DNA of 64,000 nucleotides from Leptolinea tardivitalis (GCF_001050275.1 NZ_BBYA01000008.1:372001-436000); one strand, 5' to 3'; shown: positions 1 to 19,226, counted from the first letter of the stretch. Numbers and translations: made by a program. Notes: generated from the letters alone by a model not told the origin.

Positions 1-1
1 C

Positions 2-10003
<10,002 letters not shown>

Positions 10004-10029
10004 TCTGAAGTAGTATTATCTATCTTTAC

Positions 10030-10067
10030 AACGTCCAGGATGCACATTAATGTGGATCCTGGACGTT
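10030..10067 (+). terminator. Rho-independent terminator after the giant repeat gene
   Basis: A long hairpin starts 27 bases after the stop codon. Arms AACGTCCAGGAT and ATCCTGGACGTT continue inward through CACATT/AATGTG with one mismatch, and a T-rich run (10068-10079) follows. Confidence 0.8.
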
Positions 10068-10154
10068 TCATTGTTTTTTACTTATGTCAGGTTGGTGACT
10101 AAACCTGAGAAAAAACTCATTTTCAACCATACTTCTTAATGTCCAGTTTTTCTC

Positions 10155-10163
10155 TGGTATAAT
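10155..10163 (+). promoter_or_regulatory. Putative extended -10 promoter for the mreB cluster
   Basis: TGGTATAAT at 10155-10163 matches the TGnTATAAT extended -10 consensus and lies 54 bases upstream of the chosen mreB start. No good -35 box is seen at 16-18 bases, which is acceptable for an extended -10 promoter. The stretch 10,068-10,154 shows nothing else. Confidence 0.5.
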
Positions 10164-10217
10164 TTTTTACTTGTTATAGACCATACCATTTCTTAAATGT
10201 TTTATTTAGGAGTTTTT

Positions 10218-11282
10218 TTGGCATTCAACCCACTCAACTGGCTGATGGGGATGTTTTCCCTGGATATTGGGATTGATCTAGGGACGGCCAATACCTTGGT
10301 TAATGTTCGCGGGAAAGGCATTGTCATCAATGAACCTTCATGGGTGGCAATTGATAAGCGGACTCGTCGTCCTTTGGCGATTGGCGCACAAGCCAAGGAA
10401 ATGGTCGGACGGACTCCGACGAATGTTGTCGCCATTCGCCCGCTGCGCGATGGTGTGATCTCTGAATTTGAAATTACACAAGCAATGCTCGGGTATTTCA
10501 TAGGCAAAGCCCACCAGCAGACGATCGTACCGATGCCGCGCCCTCGTGTGGTGATCGGCATTCCATCTGGGGCTACTGAAGTGGAGAAACGGGCCGTATT
10601 TGATGCTGCCATGGCAGCTGGTGCTCGTGAAGCCTATTTGATCGAAGAACCCAGGGCAGCTGCTCTGGGTGCCGGTTTGCCTGTATCAGAGATTCATGGA
10701 AGCATGGTAGTTGATATTGGTGGTGGAACAACGGAAGTAGCCGTTATTTCGATGGGTGGTATTGTCGTTTCCCGTTCACTACGGGTTGCTGGTGATGAGC
10801 TTGACCAGGATATTGCCCTGTATGTAAGGAACAAGTACAACCTGTTTATCGGTGAGCGAATGTCAGAATTGATCAAAATTCAGATCGGTTCAGCTTATCC
10901 CCTGCCGGTGGAAAAAACTATGACCATTCGCGGACGCAACCTGGTGACCGGGTTGCCGGAAGCCATTGAAATTTCTTCTGTAGAAATTCGAGAAGCAATC
11001 TCAGGTTCCATTCAAGTGATTGTCGACACCATTAAGGATGCTCTGGATGAAGTTCCACCGGAAATCATCTCTGACTTGATTGAAGGTGGTATTTGTATGG
11101 CGGGCGGCACATCTCAGGTGCAGGGTTTGCCAGACCGGCTGTCTGATGAATTGAAATTGCGTGTCTGGGTGGCCGAAGATCCGATGACCTGTGTAGCCCG
11201 CGGAGCAGGTCTCATTCTCGAAGATCTTGATCTCTACCAGCAATTCCTGGTAAGTCTTGATCGGTCTGGTTCAAACAGGTAG
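10218..11282 (+). CDS. mreB: Rod shape-determining protein MreB
   Basis: MreB is the bacterial actin homologue that forms membrane-bound filaments and positions the cell-wall elongation machinery. The protein shows the phosphate-1 loop (DIGIDLGTANTLV), the connecting segment IGIPSGATEVEKRAV, EEPRAAALGAGLPV, the phosphate-2 loop VVDIGGGTTEVAV and the adenosine motif MAGGTSQVQGLP. I chose TTG at 10218 because TTAGGAG sits 5 bases upstream and the product then begins close to the usual MreB N terminus. An in-frame ATG at 10197 would add seven residues but has no ribosome binding site, and ATG 10239 is also possible. It heads a mreBCD-mrdA run, which supports MreB over the DnaK/FtsA relatives. 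Confidence 0.95.
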   Translation: MAFNPLNWLMGMFSLDIGIDLGTANTLVNVRGKGIVINEPSWVAIDKRTRRPLAIGAQAKEMVGRTPTNVVAIRPLRDGVISEFEITQAMLGYFIGKAHQQTIVPMPRPRVVIGIPSGATEVEKRAVFDAAMAAGAREAYLIEEPRAAALGAGLPVSEIHGSMVVDIGGGTTEVAVISMGGIVVSRSLRVAGDELDQDIALYVRNKYNLFIGERMSELIKIQIGSAYPLPVEKTMTIRGRNLVTGLPEAIEISSVEIREAISGSIQVIVDTIKDALDEVPPEIISDLIEGGICMAGGTSQVQGLPDRLSDELKLRVWVAEDPMTCVARGAGLILEDLDLYQQFLVSLDRSGSNR

Positions 11283-11284
11283 GT

Positions 11285-11317
11285 TATAATCCGCGTGTTC
11301 ATGTTTCAGATGAACAC
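11285..11317 (+). promoter_or_regulatory. TATAAT box and 8-bp hairpin in the mreB-mreC gap
   Basis: TATAAT is at 11285-11290. A perfect inverted repeat, GTGTTCAT (11295-11302) and ATGAACAC (11310-11317), ends 9 bases before the mreC ATG. No U-run follows, so it is not a standard terminator. mreC lacks a clear Shine-Dalgarno sequence, so the hairpin may influence mreC translation or be a processing site. Function not established. Confidence 0.35.
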
Positions 11318-11326
11318 AATTTACGA

Positions 11327-12172
11327 ATGAAAATATTATCCCCTGGAAAAGTTCGGCCGCTGATTGTGGCGCTTGTCCTTGCCGGAATTGTAATAATGGC
11401 GTTAGCCGGTTATCTGGCTCCTTTACTACGGATGGCCATAAATCCTGTAGTGGATGTTCAGAGTTGGATTTCAACTCGATATATGGCCCTCTATGATTTT
11501 ATAACTGTTCCGCGTGATATTGCCAGTTTACGGCAACAAAATGCTGTATTAACCAATGCAAATTCTCAATTACAGACTCAAATCATACAATTACAGCAAC
11601 AATTGAAAGAAGCGGAAGTTCTATACGCCTTACTTGATTTTGCCCGATCAAGACCGGAAAATGAATATGTAGCCAGTGCTGTCATCGGAAGAGACCCCAG
11701 CCCGTTCATGAGCTATGTAATTATTGATCATGGTTCCGATGACGGTCTGCGGCATGGAATGCCGGTTGTCACTCAACAGGGATTAGTAGGACGTGTGGAT
11801 GCCGTCACCTCCAGTGCAGCTCGCCTGCAACTGATCACCGATCCAGGTTCTTCCATTAATGTCCGGCTTCAGTCTACTCAGACGGAAGCATTACTTCAAG
11901 GATCCATTACGGGAGACTTAACCCTGGAGATGATCCCACAGGAAACGAAATTAAAAGCAGGTGATCTGGTGCTAACATCAGGTCTCGGCGGCGGATACCC
12001 TTCTGATGTTCTTGTCGGGCAGGTGGTTTCCATTCAACATCGTGAAGGTGAACTGTTCCAATCGGCATCAATCCAACCCGCTGTTGATTTTTCCAGCCTG
12101 AGGGCGGTTCTGGTGATTACAAATTTCAAGCCGGTTGATATTGAACCACTAACACCTACCCTATCTCCATGA
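11327..12172 (+). CDS. mreC: Rod shape-determining protein MreC
   Basis: MreC is the elongasome scaffold that links MreB and MreD to the penicillin-binding proteins. The 281-residue product has a short cytoplasmic start, one transmembrane helix at about residues 11-32, a Gln/Leu-rich coiled coil at about 60-95, and a C-terminal double beta-barrel domain with the typical GRDPSPFMSYVIIDHGSDDG and GLVGRVD segments. The length is normal for the family. Its TGA overlaps the mreD ATG (ATGA), indicating translational coupling. Confidence 0.95.
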   Translation: MKILSPGKVRPLIVALVLAGIVIMALAGYLAPLLRMAINPVVDVQSWISTRYMALYDFITVPRDIASLRQQNAVLTNANSQLQTQIIQLQQQLKEAEVLYALLDFARSRPENEYVASAVIGRDPSPFMSYVIIDHGSDDGLRHGMPVVTQQGLVGRVDAVTSSAARLQLITDPGSSINVRLQSTQTEALLQGSITGDLTLEMIPQETKLKAGDLVLTSGLGGGYPSDVLVGQVVSIQHREGELFQSASIQPAVDFSSLRAVLVITNFKPVDIEPLTPTLSP

Positions 12173-12675
12173 TTATGCCAGTATTAATTGGTATTCCCGT
12201 ATTACTTCTTTCTTTGGTAATACAAACCACAGCTTTTTCGCGCCTTCCATTGCTTTACGGTACGGCTGATATTGTGATGCTCGTTATTTTGGCCTGGATG
12301 CTGAATGAACGGGTAAAACATGGATGGGAATGGGTTCTCATGGCAGGCATTATGGTGTCATTTGTATCGGCGTTGCCATTCTTTACACCATTATGGGGTT
12401 ACCTGGCGGCAGCTGGTTTATCTTTTTGGTTGAAGAAACGTATCTGGCAATCACCTGTTTTGGCTATGCTGGTAAGTACATTTATCGGCACTATGATCAT
12501 GTTACTGCTGTCGATGGTCGTTCTTCAGATTAACGGATCTGCCATTTCAACTAAAGAAGCATTCAACCTTGTAATTCTTCCAAGCCTTTTATGGAACTTG
12601 ATCTTGTCTATTCCAGTCTATTCCATCATAAACGAACTGGTAGATTGGGTCTATCCGGATGAGGTAAATGTATGA
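12169..12675 (+). CDS. mreD: Rod shape-determining membrane protein MreD
   Basis: A very hydrophobic 168-residue protein with about five predicted transmembrane helices, matching the size of MreD, the integral membrane partner of MreC in the elongasome. Sequence conservation in MreD is low, so the call rests on hydropathy, length and position between mreC and mrdA. It overlaps both neighbours by four bases (ATGA). A second in-frame ATG at 12175 is an alternative start. Confidence 0.9.
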   Translation: MIMPVLIGIPVLLLSLVIQTTAFSRLPLLYGTADIVMLVILAWMLNERVKHGWEWVLMAGIMVSFVSALPFFTPLWGYLAAAGLSFWLKKRIWQSPVLAMLVSTFIGTMIMLLLSMVVLQINGSAISTKEAFNLVILPSLLWNLILSIPVYSIINELVDWVYPDEVNV

Positions 12676-14741
12676 ATAACACAAGCCCTCTTGAACATTT
12701 TGAAAATTGGCGCTTTTTTGCTGTACTGGGGGCAGTGGGATTGGTGTTTATTTTCTTTATGATACGGTTGTTCAGCCTGCAAATAATCAATGGACAATCC
12801 TTTGTTGATCAGGCTGATGAAAATCGGATCAAGAATGTCAGTGAACCAACCCAACGAGGGATTATTACGGACCGTAATGGTTTTGTTTTGGCCCGAAATG
12901 AACCTTCGTATAATGTGGTAATCACTCCTGCCTATCTACCGACGGACGACGGAGCCGTTCAAGAGATTTATCGTGGCCTCAGCAAACTGATCGATATTCC
13001 GGTCAGCAAGGGGGAGATCAATGATGAGTCAGTAAAATCATTTAAATACTGTGACAATGACTTTGGCATCACACAGATCGTCTACATTGGTGATACGAAT
13101 GCTCCATACACGCCTGTTCAGGTGAAATGTAATATTGATGAAAAAACTGCCAAGATCATCGAAGCTAAAAAATCCGATTGGCCTGGCGTTGACATCGAAA
13201 TTCAACCGGTGCGTGAATATCCAACCGGTTCATTGACATCCGAAATCATAGGATTTCTCGGACCCATACCAGCCGCATTAGAGGAAACTCTTAAAACGCA
13301 GGGTTTTGTTCCCGGTCGAGACAAGTATGGTTATGCTGGTGTTGAAAATTACATGAATGATCTGTTAACGGGGAAAAATGGCCAGCGAACCGTTGAAGTG
13401 GATGTCGCCGGAAAGGAAATTCGCAACATTACTAAACCCATTGATCCTGTTCCAGGCAAGAATCTTAAATTAACCATTGATGTCCGTTTGCAGAATGCCG
13501 CTAAAACAGCCATGGTCAGTGAGATCAATTTCTGGAACACCTATTTAAATAAAATACGGTCATCCAATGGTGTGACTATTGCCATGAACCCGAAAACAGG
13601 TGAGATACTGGCACTTGTTTCCTATCCAACATACGAAAACAATCGAATGGCCCGGTTTATTCCGGCATATTATTACAACCAGCTAAGCAACGATCCTAAC
13701 CGGCCTCTGTTCAACCACGCCATATCAGCAGAGCATCCACCAGGATCTGTATTTAAGATGGCAACGGCTATCGGTGCCCTCAATGAGGGTGTAATTGATC
13801 CTAACAAAGAGCTGGAAGACAAGGGAAAGATCACCATCGTTCAAAAATTTACAGAAAATGAAACCGGCACGCCGCGTGACTTTGTCTGCTATGACCGTAA
13901 TGGACATGGCATGGTCAATTTCTTGCGTGGTGTGGCGCTATCCTGTGATGTGTATTTCTACAAGATTGGTGGCGGTTATCAGAATGAAGTCCCCCAGGGT
14001 CTGGGAATCTGGCGCATTGGTGAATATGCCCGTGCTTTGGGTTATGGCTCAATCAGCGGGATTGAATTGCCCGGTGAAGCAGAAGGTTTGATTCCTGATC
14101 CAACCTGGAAACGCATTAATATTGGTGAGAACTGGTCAACCGGTGATACATATATCGGCACAATTGGCCAGGGATATGTGTTAGCCACACCATTGCAGGT
14201 GTTAGAATCAGCCGCCACAATTGCCAATGATGGTAAGTTAATGCAGCCAACCATCATTCGTGAAGTGACAGATTCGGCTGGAAATGTTGTCACCCCCTTT
14301 ACACCGAAAATGCGTTGGGATATCACGGTAGATCCAAAAATCCGTGTATTTGATGAGAACAATATTCCCACCGGCGAGATGAAAACTGTTGCGCCATGGA
14401 CGATCAAGCTGGCCAAAGAAGGAATGGAACAGGCTGTAATCAATGGAACGGCAACAAAAGAGTTTGCTGGAGATGAAGCATTAAAAGTTGCCGGGAAAAC
14501 TGGAACAGCGGAGTATTGTGACAATATTGCCCAGGCAGCCAACCTGTGCCAACCAGAAAACTGGCCATCCCATGCGTGGTTCATGTCTTATGCGCCATAT
14601 GATGATCCAGAAATTGCTGTAATGGCTTTCGTGTATAATGGTGGAGAAGGCGCCAGCGTGGCAGCTCCTATTGCCAGAAGGATTATTGATGCATATTTTG
14701 AGCTGAAAGCCATTGATACGGCCGCCAATGTGGAACGGTGA
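12672..14741 (+). CDS. mrdA: Penicillin-binding protein 2 (elongation transpeptidase)
   Basis: This is the class B transpeptidase that cross-links peptidoglycan during rod elongation. It has one N-terminal transmembrane helix (about residues 18-38), a PBP dimerisation domain starting around RGIITDRNG, and a transpeptidase domain with SVFK near residue 358 (SxxK nucleophile), SCD near 423 (SxN-type motif) and KTGT near 606. The 689-residue length fits PBP2. The dipeptide-rich segment near residue 400-410 has a YDRNGHG insertion as in many PBP2 proteins. Translationally coupled to mreD. Its glycosyltransferase partner RodA is encoded four genes downstream. Confidence 0.95.
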   Translation: MNNTSPLEHFENWRFFAVLGAVGLVFIFFMIRLFSLQIINGQSFVDQADENRIKNVSEPTQRGIITDRNGFVLARNEPSYNVVITPAYLPTDDGAVQEIYRGLSKLIDIPVSKGEINDESVKSFKYCDNDFGITQIVYIGDTNAPYTPVQVKCNIDEKTAKIIEAKKSDWPGVDIEIQPVREYPTGSLTSEIIGFLGPIPAALEETLKTQGFVPGRDKYGYAGVENYMNDLLTGKNGQRTVEVDVAGKEIRNITKPIDPVPGKNLKLTIDVRLQNAAKTAMVSEINFWNTYLNKIRSSNGVTIAMNPKTGEILALVSYPTYENNRMARFIPAYYYNQLSNDPNRPLFNHAISAEHPPGSVFKMATAIGALNEGVIDPNKELEDKGKITIVQKFTENETGTPRDFVCYDRNGHGMVNFLRGVALSCDVYFYKIGGGYQNEVPQGLGIWRIGEYARALGYGSISGIELPGEAEGLIPDPTWKRINIGENWSTGDTYIGTIGQGYVLATPLQVLESAATIANDGKLMQPTIIREVTDSAGNVVTPFTPKMRWDITVDPKIRVFDENNIPTGEMKTVAPWTIKLAKEGMEQAVINGTATKEFAGDEALKVAGKTGTAEYCDNIAQAANLCQPENWPSHAWFMSYAPYDDPEIAVMAFVYNGGEGASVAAPIARRIIDAYFELKAIDTAANVER

Positions 14742-14754
14742 TTCGTAAATCCTT

Positions 14755-15471
14755 ATGTTTAAATCTGCCCCACTGACTGCTGAACGATCAACAGAATTTC
14801 AGATCAAAGGGATCAATGATGGCCTTCTTGTGACACTGGGTGAAGGTGAATGGTCTGTTCTTCGTGAATATCTCTTACATAATATCGAAGAACGATCTGC
14901 TTTCTTTCAAGGAGCCAGACTTGCCCTCGATGTGGGAGATCACGTATTAAAAGCTGCTGAATTAGGTGCTTTGAGAGATAAACTGGGAGATTTTGGAATA
15001 TCACTAACAGCGGTCATCTCCAGCAGCGTCGTAACCGAAAAGACAGCATTAATGCTGGGTATCGCCACGCAAATCCAGCCTGTAAAACGTTTGGCATCTG
15101 CGCCCAAACCGGTGGAAGAGCCTGTCCATGTCAATGGTGAAACGGCAGTCTTTCTTCAGAAAACCATGCGATCTGGAACCCGAATTCAAAACTCAGGAAC
15201 GGTGGTTGTTCTGGGTGATGTCAATCCGGGAGCTGAGATTATCGCTGGTGGAAATGTCATCATCTGGGGAAGGTTGAAAGGGACTGTGGTGGCCGGTTGT
15301 GATGGCGATGAACATGCCCAGGTTTGTGCACTCGAAATGACGCCCATGAGTCTGCGCATAGCGAACATCAGTCTGGATGAAAAACCGCGCAAGAGTAAAC
15401 CAGGACCTGAATTTGCGTCTATCGAATCGGGAACGGTCATTATCCAACCCTGGAAACATCCTACTTATTGA
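14755..15471 (+). CDS. minC: Septum site-determining protein MinC
   Basis: MinC inhibits FtsZ ring assembly away from midcell. The 238-residue product has a short N-terminal domain and the right-handed beta-helix C-terminal domain, recognised by RSGTRIQNSGTVVVLGDVNP, GAEIIAGGNVIIWGRLKG and MTPMSLRIAN. It starts 13 bases after mrdA and is followed by minD 9 bases downstream, so all are probably on one transcript. The N-terminal half is divergent but of normal length. Confidence 0.93.
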   Translation: MFKSAPLTAERSTEFQIKGINDGLLVTLGEGEWSVLREYLLHNIEERSAFFQGARLALDVGDHVLKAAELGALRDKLGDFGISLTAVISSSVVTEKTALMLGIATQIQPVKRLASAPKPVEEPVHVNGETAVFLQKTMRSGTRIQNSGTVVVLGDVNPGAEIIAGGNVIIWGRLKGTVVAGCDGDEHAQVCALEMTPMSLRIANISLDEKPRKSKPGPEFASIESGTVIIQPWKHPTY

Positions 15472-15480
15472 GGTACATGT

Positions 15481-16269
15481 ATGGCTGCAAAGGTAATTAC
15501 AGTTACATCCGGAAAGGGCGGCGTTGGCAAAACAACCACCACTGCTAATATCGCTGTTGCTCTGAGTATGGATGGGGCAAAAGTCGTTTGCCTTGATGGT
15601 GATATTGGATTGAGGAATCTGGATGTGGTCATGGGGCTAGAAAACCGGATTGTGTACGATCTCGTAGATGTTGTGGAAGGCCGCTGCCGTCTACGACAGG
15701 CTATGATTCGCGATAAGCAAAATTCGGAGCTTTATCTTATTCCGGCTGCTCAAACAAGAGATAAAAATGCCATTTCTCCGAGCGACATGGTTCGGCTTTG
15801 TGATGAATTGCGGCCTGATTTTGATTGGATCCTTATTGATTCTCCGGCTGGCATTGAACGTGGCTTTCGAAATGTCATTGCACCAGCCGATATTGTTCTG
15901 GTGGTGACCAATCCAGAAGTCTCAGCTGTACGTGATGCAGACCGCATCATCGGTCTTGTGGAATCAGAAGAAAAAGGACCGGCCCGGCTGGTGATCAACC
16001 GTTTGAATTCCTCCATGGTTAAACGCGGCGACATGCTCAGTGTTGACGATGTAACGGAATTGCTGGCCATTTCATTAATCGGAATTGTTCCAGAAGACGA
16101 ATCTGTCATCTCAAGCGCCAATAGAGGTCAGCCGGTGGTGAATGATACAAAATCGCGTGCTGGAATGGCTTTTCGCGATATCGCCCGGCGCCTGCGCGGA
16201 GAGGATGTACCTTTCCCTCCGATGGAAGTCAAAGATGATTTCTTCAAAAAATTGTTCCGAGTAAACTGA
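15481..16269 (+). CDS. minD: Septum site-determining ATPase MinD
   Basis: MinD is the membrane-cycling ATPase that recruits MinC and is stimulated by MinE. The deviant Walker A motif GKGGVGKTT is at residues 11-19, LDGDIGLRNLD is switch-I-like, and DSPAG is the Walker B/switch II region. The C terminus FFKKLFRVN is the amphipathic membrane-targeting helix. The length (262) is typical. It lies between minC and minE. Confidence 0.97.
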   Translation: MAAKVITVTSGKGGVGKTTTTANIAVALSMDGAKVVCLDGDIGLRNLDVVMGLENRIVYDLVDVVEGRCRLRQAMIRDKQNSELYLIPAAQTRDKNAISPSDMVRLCDELRPDFDWILIDSPAGIERGFRNVIAPADIVLVVTNPEVSAVRDADRIIGLVESEEKGPARLVINRLNSSMVKRGDMLSVDDVTELLAISLIGIVPEDESVISSANRGQPVVNDTKSRAGMAFRDIARRLRGEDVPFPPMEVKDDFFKKLFRVN

Positions 16270-16285
16270 GCAGGGAGGGGAATAT

Positions 16286-16555
16286 ATGCCCGGCTGGATG
16301 GACCGAATAGCAGGAACACATACCTCTAGTGCCAATTTAGCCAAGGAAAGGCTTAAACTGGTTTTGATTCACGATAGAACAGATCTGACAAGTGAAGATG
16401 TAGATCACCTGAAAGATGAATTGATGCAGGTGATTCGCAAATACATTGATATTGACCCTGGCGAGGTGAGCATATTGGTGAACCATGATGGCCGTGAGCA
16501 ACGTCTTGTAGCGGATGTACCTCTACGAGCCGGGCAACGACGAAGGGTCGGTTGA
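16286..16555 (+). CDS. minE: Cell division topological specificity factor MinE
   Basis: MinE stimulates MinD ATP hydrolysis to produce pole-to-pole oscillation or a gradient. The 89-residue protein has the contact helix ANLAKERLKLVLIHDR followed by the beta-rich topological-specificity domain with VIRKYIDIDPGEV. A strong GGGAGGGG-type ribosome binding site (16271-16278) precedes the ATG. A complete MinCDE set here implies an oscillating or graded Min system rather than a DivIVA-only one. Confidence 0.95.
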   Translation: MPGWMDRIAGTHTSSANLAKERLKLVLIHDRTDLTSEDVDHLKDELMQVIRKYIDIDPGEVSILVNHDGREQRLVADVPLRAGQRRRVG

Positions 16556-16568
16556 ATTTTTAAAAATT

Positions 16569-17669
16569 ATGTTTCGTCTAGAAAATTGGCGCCACTTTGA
16601 TTACTGGTTGTTTGGCACCGCAACCATCCTGAGCATATTTGGAATCATCATGATCCGATCTGCTGTTGCCGGATCGATTGAACTGGCTGGTTATGCCAAT
16701 CGGCAGACCATGTTTGTGGTTGCCGGTCTGGTAGTAGTACTGGCTACGGCTGTTTTAGATTACCATTTCCTGGGAAATATGGCACGGGCCATGTATATCT
16801 TCGCGGTCGTATCTTTGATCGTGATTTATATCTACGGACAGGCCAGCTTTGGCTCTGCCCGATGGCTTGATACGGGTGTGTTTTTCATTCAGCCATCTGA
16901 GCTTGTAAAAATCATCATGGTTATTGTTCTTTCAGATTATTTTTCCCGCAGCCAGCTGGAAAAACACGATCTTATGTGGATCGGAAAGAGCGCTGCATTA
17001 ACGTTTGGTGTAGTCATCTGGATTCTTCTACAGCCAAACCTGAGTACATCCATTGTGATTACTGTTCTCTGGATATCTATGTTGTGGATCAGCGGGCTTC
17101 CGCCAAAATATATCGCCCTTTTTATTGTATTGGGGATTGTATTGGGATTAATCCTTTTCCCTTTTTTGGAAAGCTATCAACAACTACGTATCATCAATTT
17201 CCTTTTTCCTGACCCAAATTCGCGACATGGCAATAGCTACAACGTTGAACAGGCTTTGATCTCCATCGGCTCAGGCGGTTGGTTTGGAATGGGATATGGG
17301 CACGGAACCCAGGTACAATTACGATTCCTAAAAGTCAGGCACACTGACTTTATTTTTTCTGCTATGGCAGAAGAATTTGGTTTTGTTGGAACAGTTCTGG
17401 TGATCAGTCTGCTGGTTTTTGTGATATACCGCTGTTTCCGTGTAGCGCGTGAAGCTCAGGATCAATTTGGTGCCTTGATTGCCTATGGAGTGGGAGTATT
17501 ATTGGCTTTCCAGACTTCTGTAAATATCGGGGTTAATCTTAACGTAATTCCGGTGACAGGTCTGGTGCTTCCATTTATCAGTTATGGCGGCAGTTCGCTG
17601 CTTTCGACTGTTCTGGCGATTGGTTTGGTAGAGAGTGTAGCCTTGCGGCGAAAACCGCTTGATTTTTAG
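16569..17669 (+). CDS. rodA: Rod-shape SEDS glycosyltransferase RodA
   Basis: RodA polymerises glycan strands from lipid II in partnership with PBP2. The 366-residue protein has about ten transmembrane helices and SEDS motifs: SARWLDTGVFFIQPSELVK, the loop with NSRHGNSYNVEQALISIGSGG, and near the end NLNVIPVTGLVLPFISYGGSS. I start at ATG 16569; an upstream in-frame ATG at 16515 lies inside minE and would add 18 non-membrane residues. RodA is preferred over FtsW because of the mreBCD-mrdA context. Confidence 0.93.
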   Translation: MFRLENWRHFDYWLFGTATILSIFGIIMIRSAVAGSIELAGYANRQTMFVVAGLVVVLATAVLDYHFLGNMARAMYIFAVVSLIVIYIYGQASFGSARWLDTGVFFIQPSELVKIIMVIVLSDYFSRSQLEKHDLMWIGKSAALTFGVVIWILLQPNLSTSIVITVLWISMLWISGLPPKYIALFIVLGIVLGLILFPFLESYQQLRIINFLFPDPNSRHGNSYNVEQALISIGSGGWFGMGYGHGTQVQLRFLKVRHTDFIFSAMAEEFGFVGTVLVISLLVFVIYRCFRVAREAQDQFGALIAYGVGVLLAFQTSVNIGVNLNVIPVTGLVLPFISYGGSSLLSTVLAIGLVESVALRRKPLDF

Positions 17670-17686
17670 AAAACTTCTGGAGATAT

Positions 17687-19177
17687 ATGTCATCATCTAT
17701 TCCTGCCCGTGTCCGTTTTGCACCTTCTCCCACAGGTCACCTTCATCTTGGAGGAGCCCGAACTGCCCTGTATGATTATCTGTTGGCCAGGCAGACTGGC
17801 GGGCAATTTATTTTACGTATTGAAGATACAGACCGTAAGAGGCTGGTTCCCGGTGCCGAAGAAGAAATCATGGCCGGTCTGCGGTGGCTTGGATTGCAAT
17901 GGGACGAAGGTCCGGATATCGGCGGTCCCTATGGTCCATACCGCCAATCGGAACGAAAAGAACTATACCAGGAATATGCACGTCAATTAATTGAAAGCGG
18001 AAATGCCTTTTATTGCTTTTGCACACCCGAACGCCTGGAAAGGGTACGCACCGAGCAACAAAAGAACAAGATAATTCCACATTATGACGGTACCTGTCGG
18101 AATATTGACCCTGATGAGGCGCTCCGCCGTGTGAAAGCAGGTGAACCTCACGTAATCCGTTTCAAATCTCCTCAAGAAGGTTCCATTACCGTAAAAGACG
18201 TTTTACGCGGTGAAATCACCGTGGAAAACCGCACCATTGACGATTACATCCTGGTCAAGTCAGACGGATTGGCACTGTACCATCTGGCAGCCATGGTTGA
18301 TGATCATCTGATGAAAATTACACATGTGATTCGCGGTTCAGAGTGGCTGCCTACTCTTCCACTCCACAGTCATATCCACAGGGCACTGGGTTGGGATGAG
18401 CCTCAATGGGTACATCTTTCCGTATTCCTCAAACCGACCGGAAAGGGTAAGATGAGCAAGCGCGAAGCGGCTGATCTTATCAAAGACGGGCATTCCATCT
18501 TTGTAAAAGATTTTAATGATCTGGGGTATTTACCCGAATCGGTAGTCAATTGGATCACATTGATGGGATGGAGTTATGATGACCATACGGAATTTTTCTC
18601 ACTCCCAGATCTGGTGGAAAAATTCAGTCTGGATCGGTTGAATCCATCACCTGCGGCTATCAATTTCACCAAGCTGGATCATTTCAACGGATTGCATATT
18701 CGCGACCTGCAAGTAACTGATTTCAGCCGCCGAATAAAACCATTCTTTGTGTCTGCCGGATTGAACCCCGATGATGCTACTCTATTGAAAATTGCACCCA
18801 TCATTCAGGAACGGGTGGCTACACTGGATGAAGCACCAGAAATTGCCGGTTTCTTCTTCAAGCCAACAGTAAACCCCACTGCCGAAGAGTTGACTGCTAA
18901 AGGCCTTACTGCTGCTCAGTCTGCTGATGTGGCCCGGAAGTGCCTATCGATACTGGAATCTGTCACTGAGATGACCCCAGAGGCTGCAGAACCGCCTATG
19001 CGGGCTCTGGTGGAAGAATTGGGATTATCAGCAGGGCAGGTGTTTGGAATAGTCCGCACAGCGGTTACAGGGCAGCGTGTAAGCCCGCCTTTGTTTGAAA
19101 GCATGGAAATCATCGGGAAAACCGAAGTACTCAAACGGATGCGGCTGGCGATTTCTCTGCTTGATGCAGCCGGGTAA
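17687..19177 (+). CDS. gltX: Glutamate--tRNA ligase
   Basis: Charges tRNA with glutamate in the cytoplasm. The class I HIGH-type motif is in APSPTGHLHLGGARTAL (about residues 12-28), IEDTDRKR follows, and the KMSKR motif is at about residue 255 (GKMSKREA). The length of 496 is usual. The ATG has GGAG 6 bases upstream and lies 17 bases after rodA, so it probably belongs to the same transcript. A tRNA-Gln gene follows directly, raising the possibility that this GluRS is non-discriminating and feeds a GatCAB transamidation route; the sequence here does not decide that. Confidence 0.97.
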   Translation: MSSSIPARVRFAPSPTGHLHLGGARTALYDYLLARQTGGQFILRIEDTDRKRLVPGAEEEIMAGLRWLGLQWDEGPDIGGPYGPYRQSERKELYQEYARQLIESGNAFYCFCTPERLERVRTEQQKNKIIPHYDGTCRNIDPDEALRRVKAGEPHVIRFKSPQEGSITVKDVLRGEITVENRTIDDYILVKSDGLALYHLAAMVDDHLMKITHVIRGSEWLPTLPLHSHIHRALGWDEPQWVHLSVFLKPTGKGKMSKREAADLIKDGHSIFVKDFNDLGYLPESVVNWITLMGWSYDDHTEFFSLPDLVEKFSLDRLNPSPAAINFTKLDHFNGLHIRDLQVTDFSRRIKPFFVSAGLNPDDATLLKIAPIIQERVATLDEAPEIAGFFFKPTVNPTAEELTAKGLTAAQSADVARKCLSILESVTEMTPEAAEPPMRALVEELGLSAGQVFGIVRTAVTGQRVSPPLFESMEIIGKTEVLKRMRLAISLLDAAG

Positions 19178-19178
19178 G

Positions 19179-19207
19179 TTGACACATCTACGCCCTGGTG
19201 GTATAAA
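19179..19207 (+). promoter_or_regulatory. Near-consensus sigma-70 promoter for tRNA-Gln
   Basis: TTGACA (19179-19184), a 17-base spacer, and TATAAA (19202-19207). The expected transcription start near 19214 is about 13 bases before the tRNA 5' end. It begins one base after the gltX stop codon, so the tRNA can be expressed independently of the long upstream run. Confidence 0.85.
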
Positions 19208-19226
19208 TGGGGGCGCGAGCAAGCTT

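Noticed and set aside
14042-14584. 180-codon minus-strand frame opposite mrdA
   Set aside because: Antisense shadow of the PBP2 transpeptidase domain.
16569-17669. FtsW rather than RodA
   Set aside because: Both are SEDS proteins, but location with mreBCD and mrdA and absence of division wall genes favours RodA.
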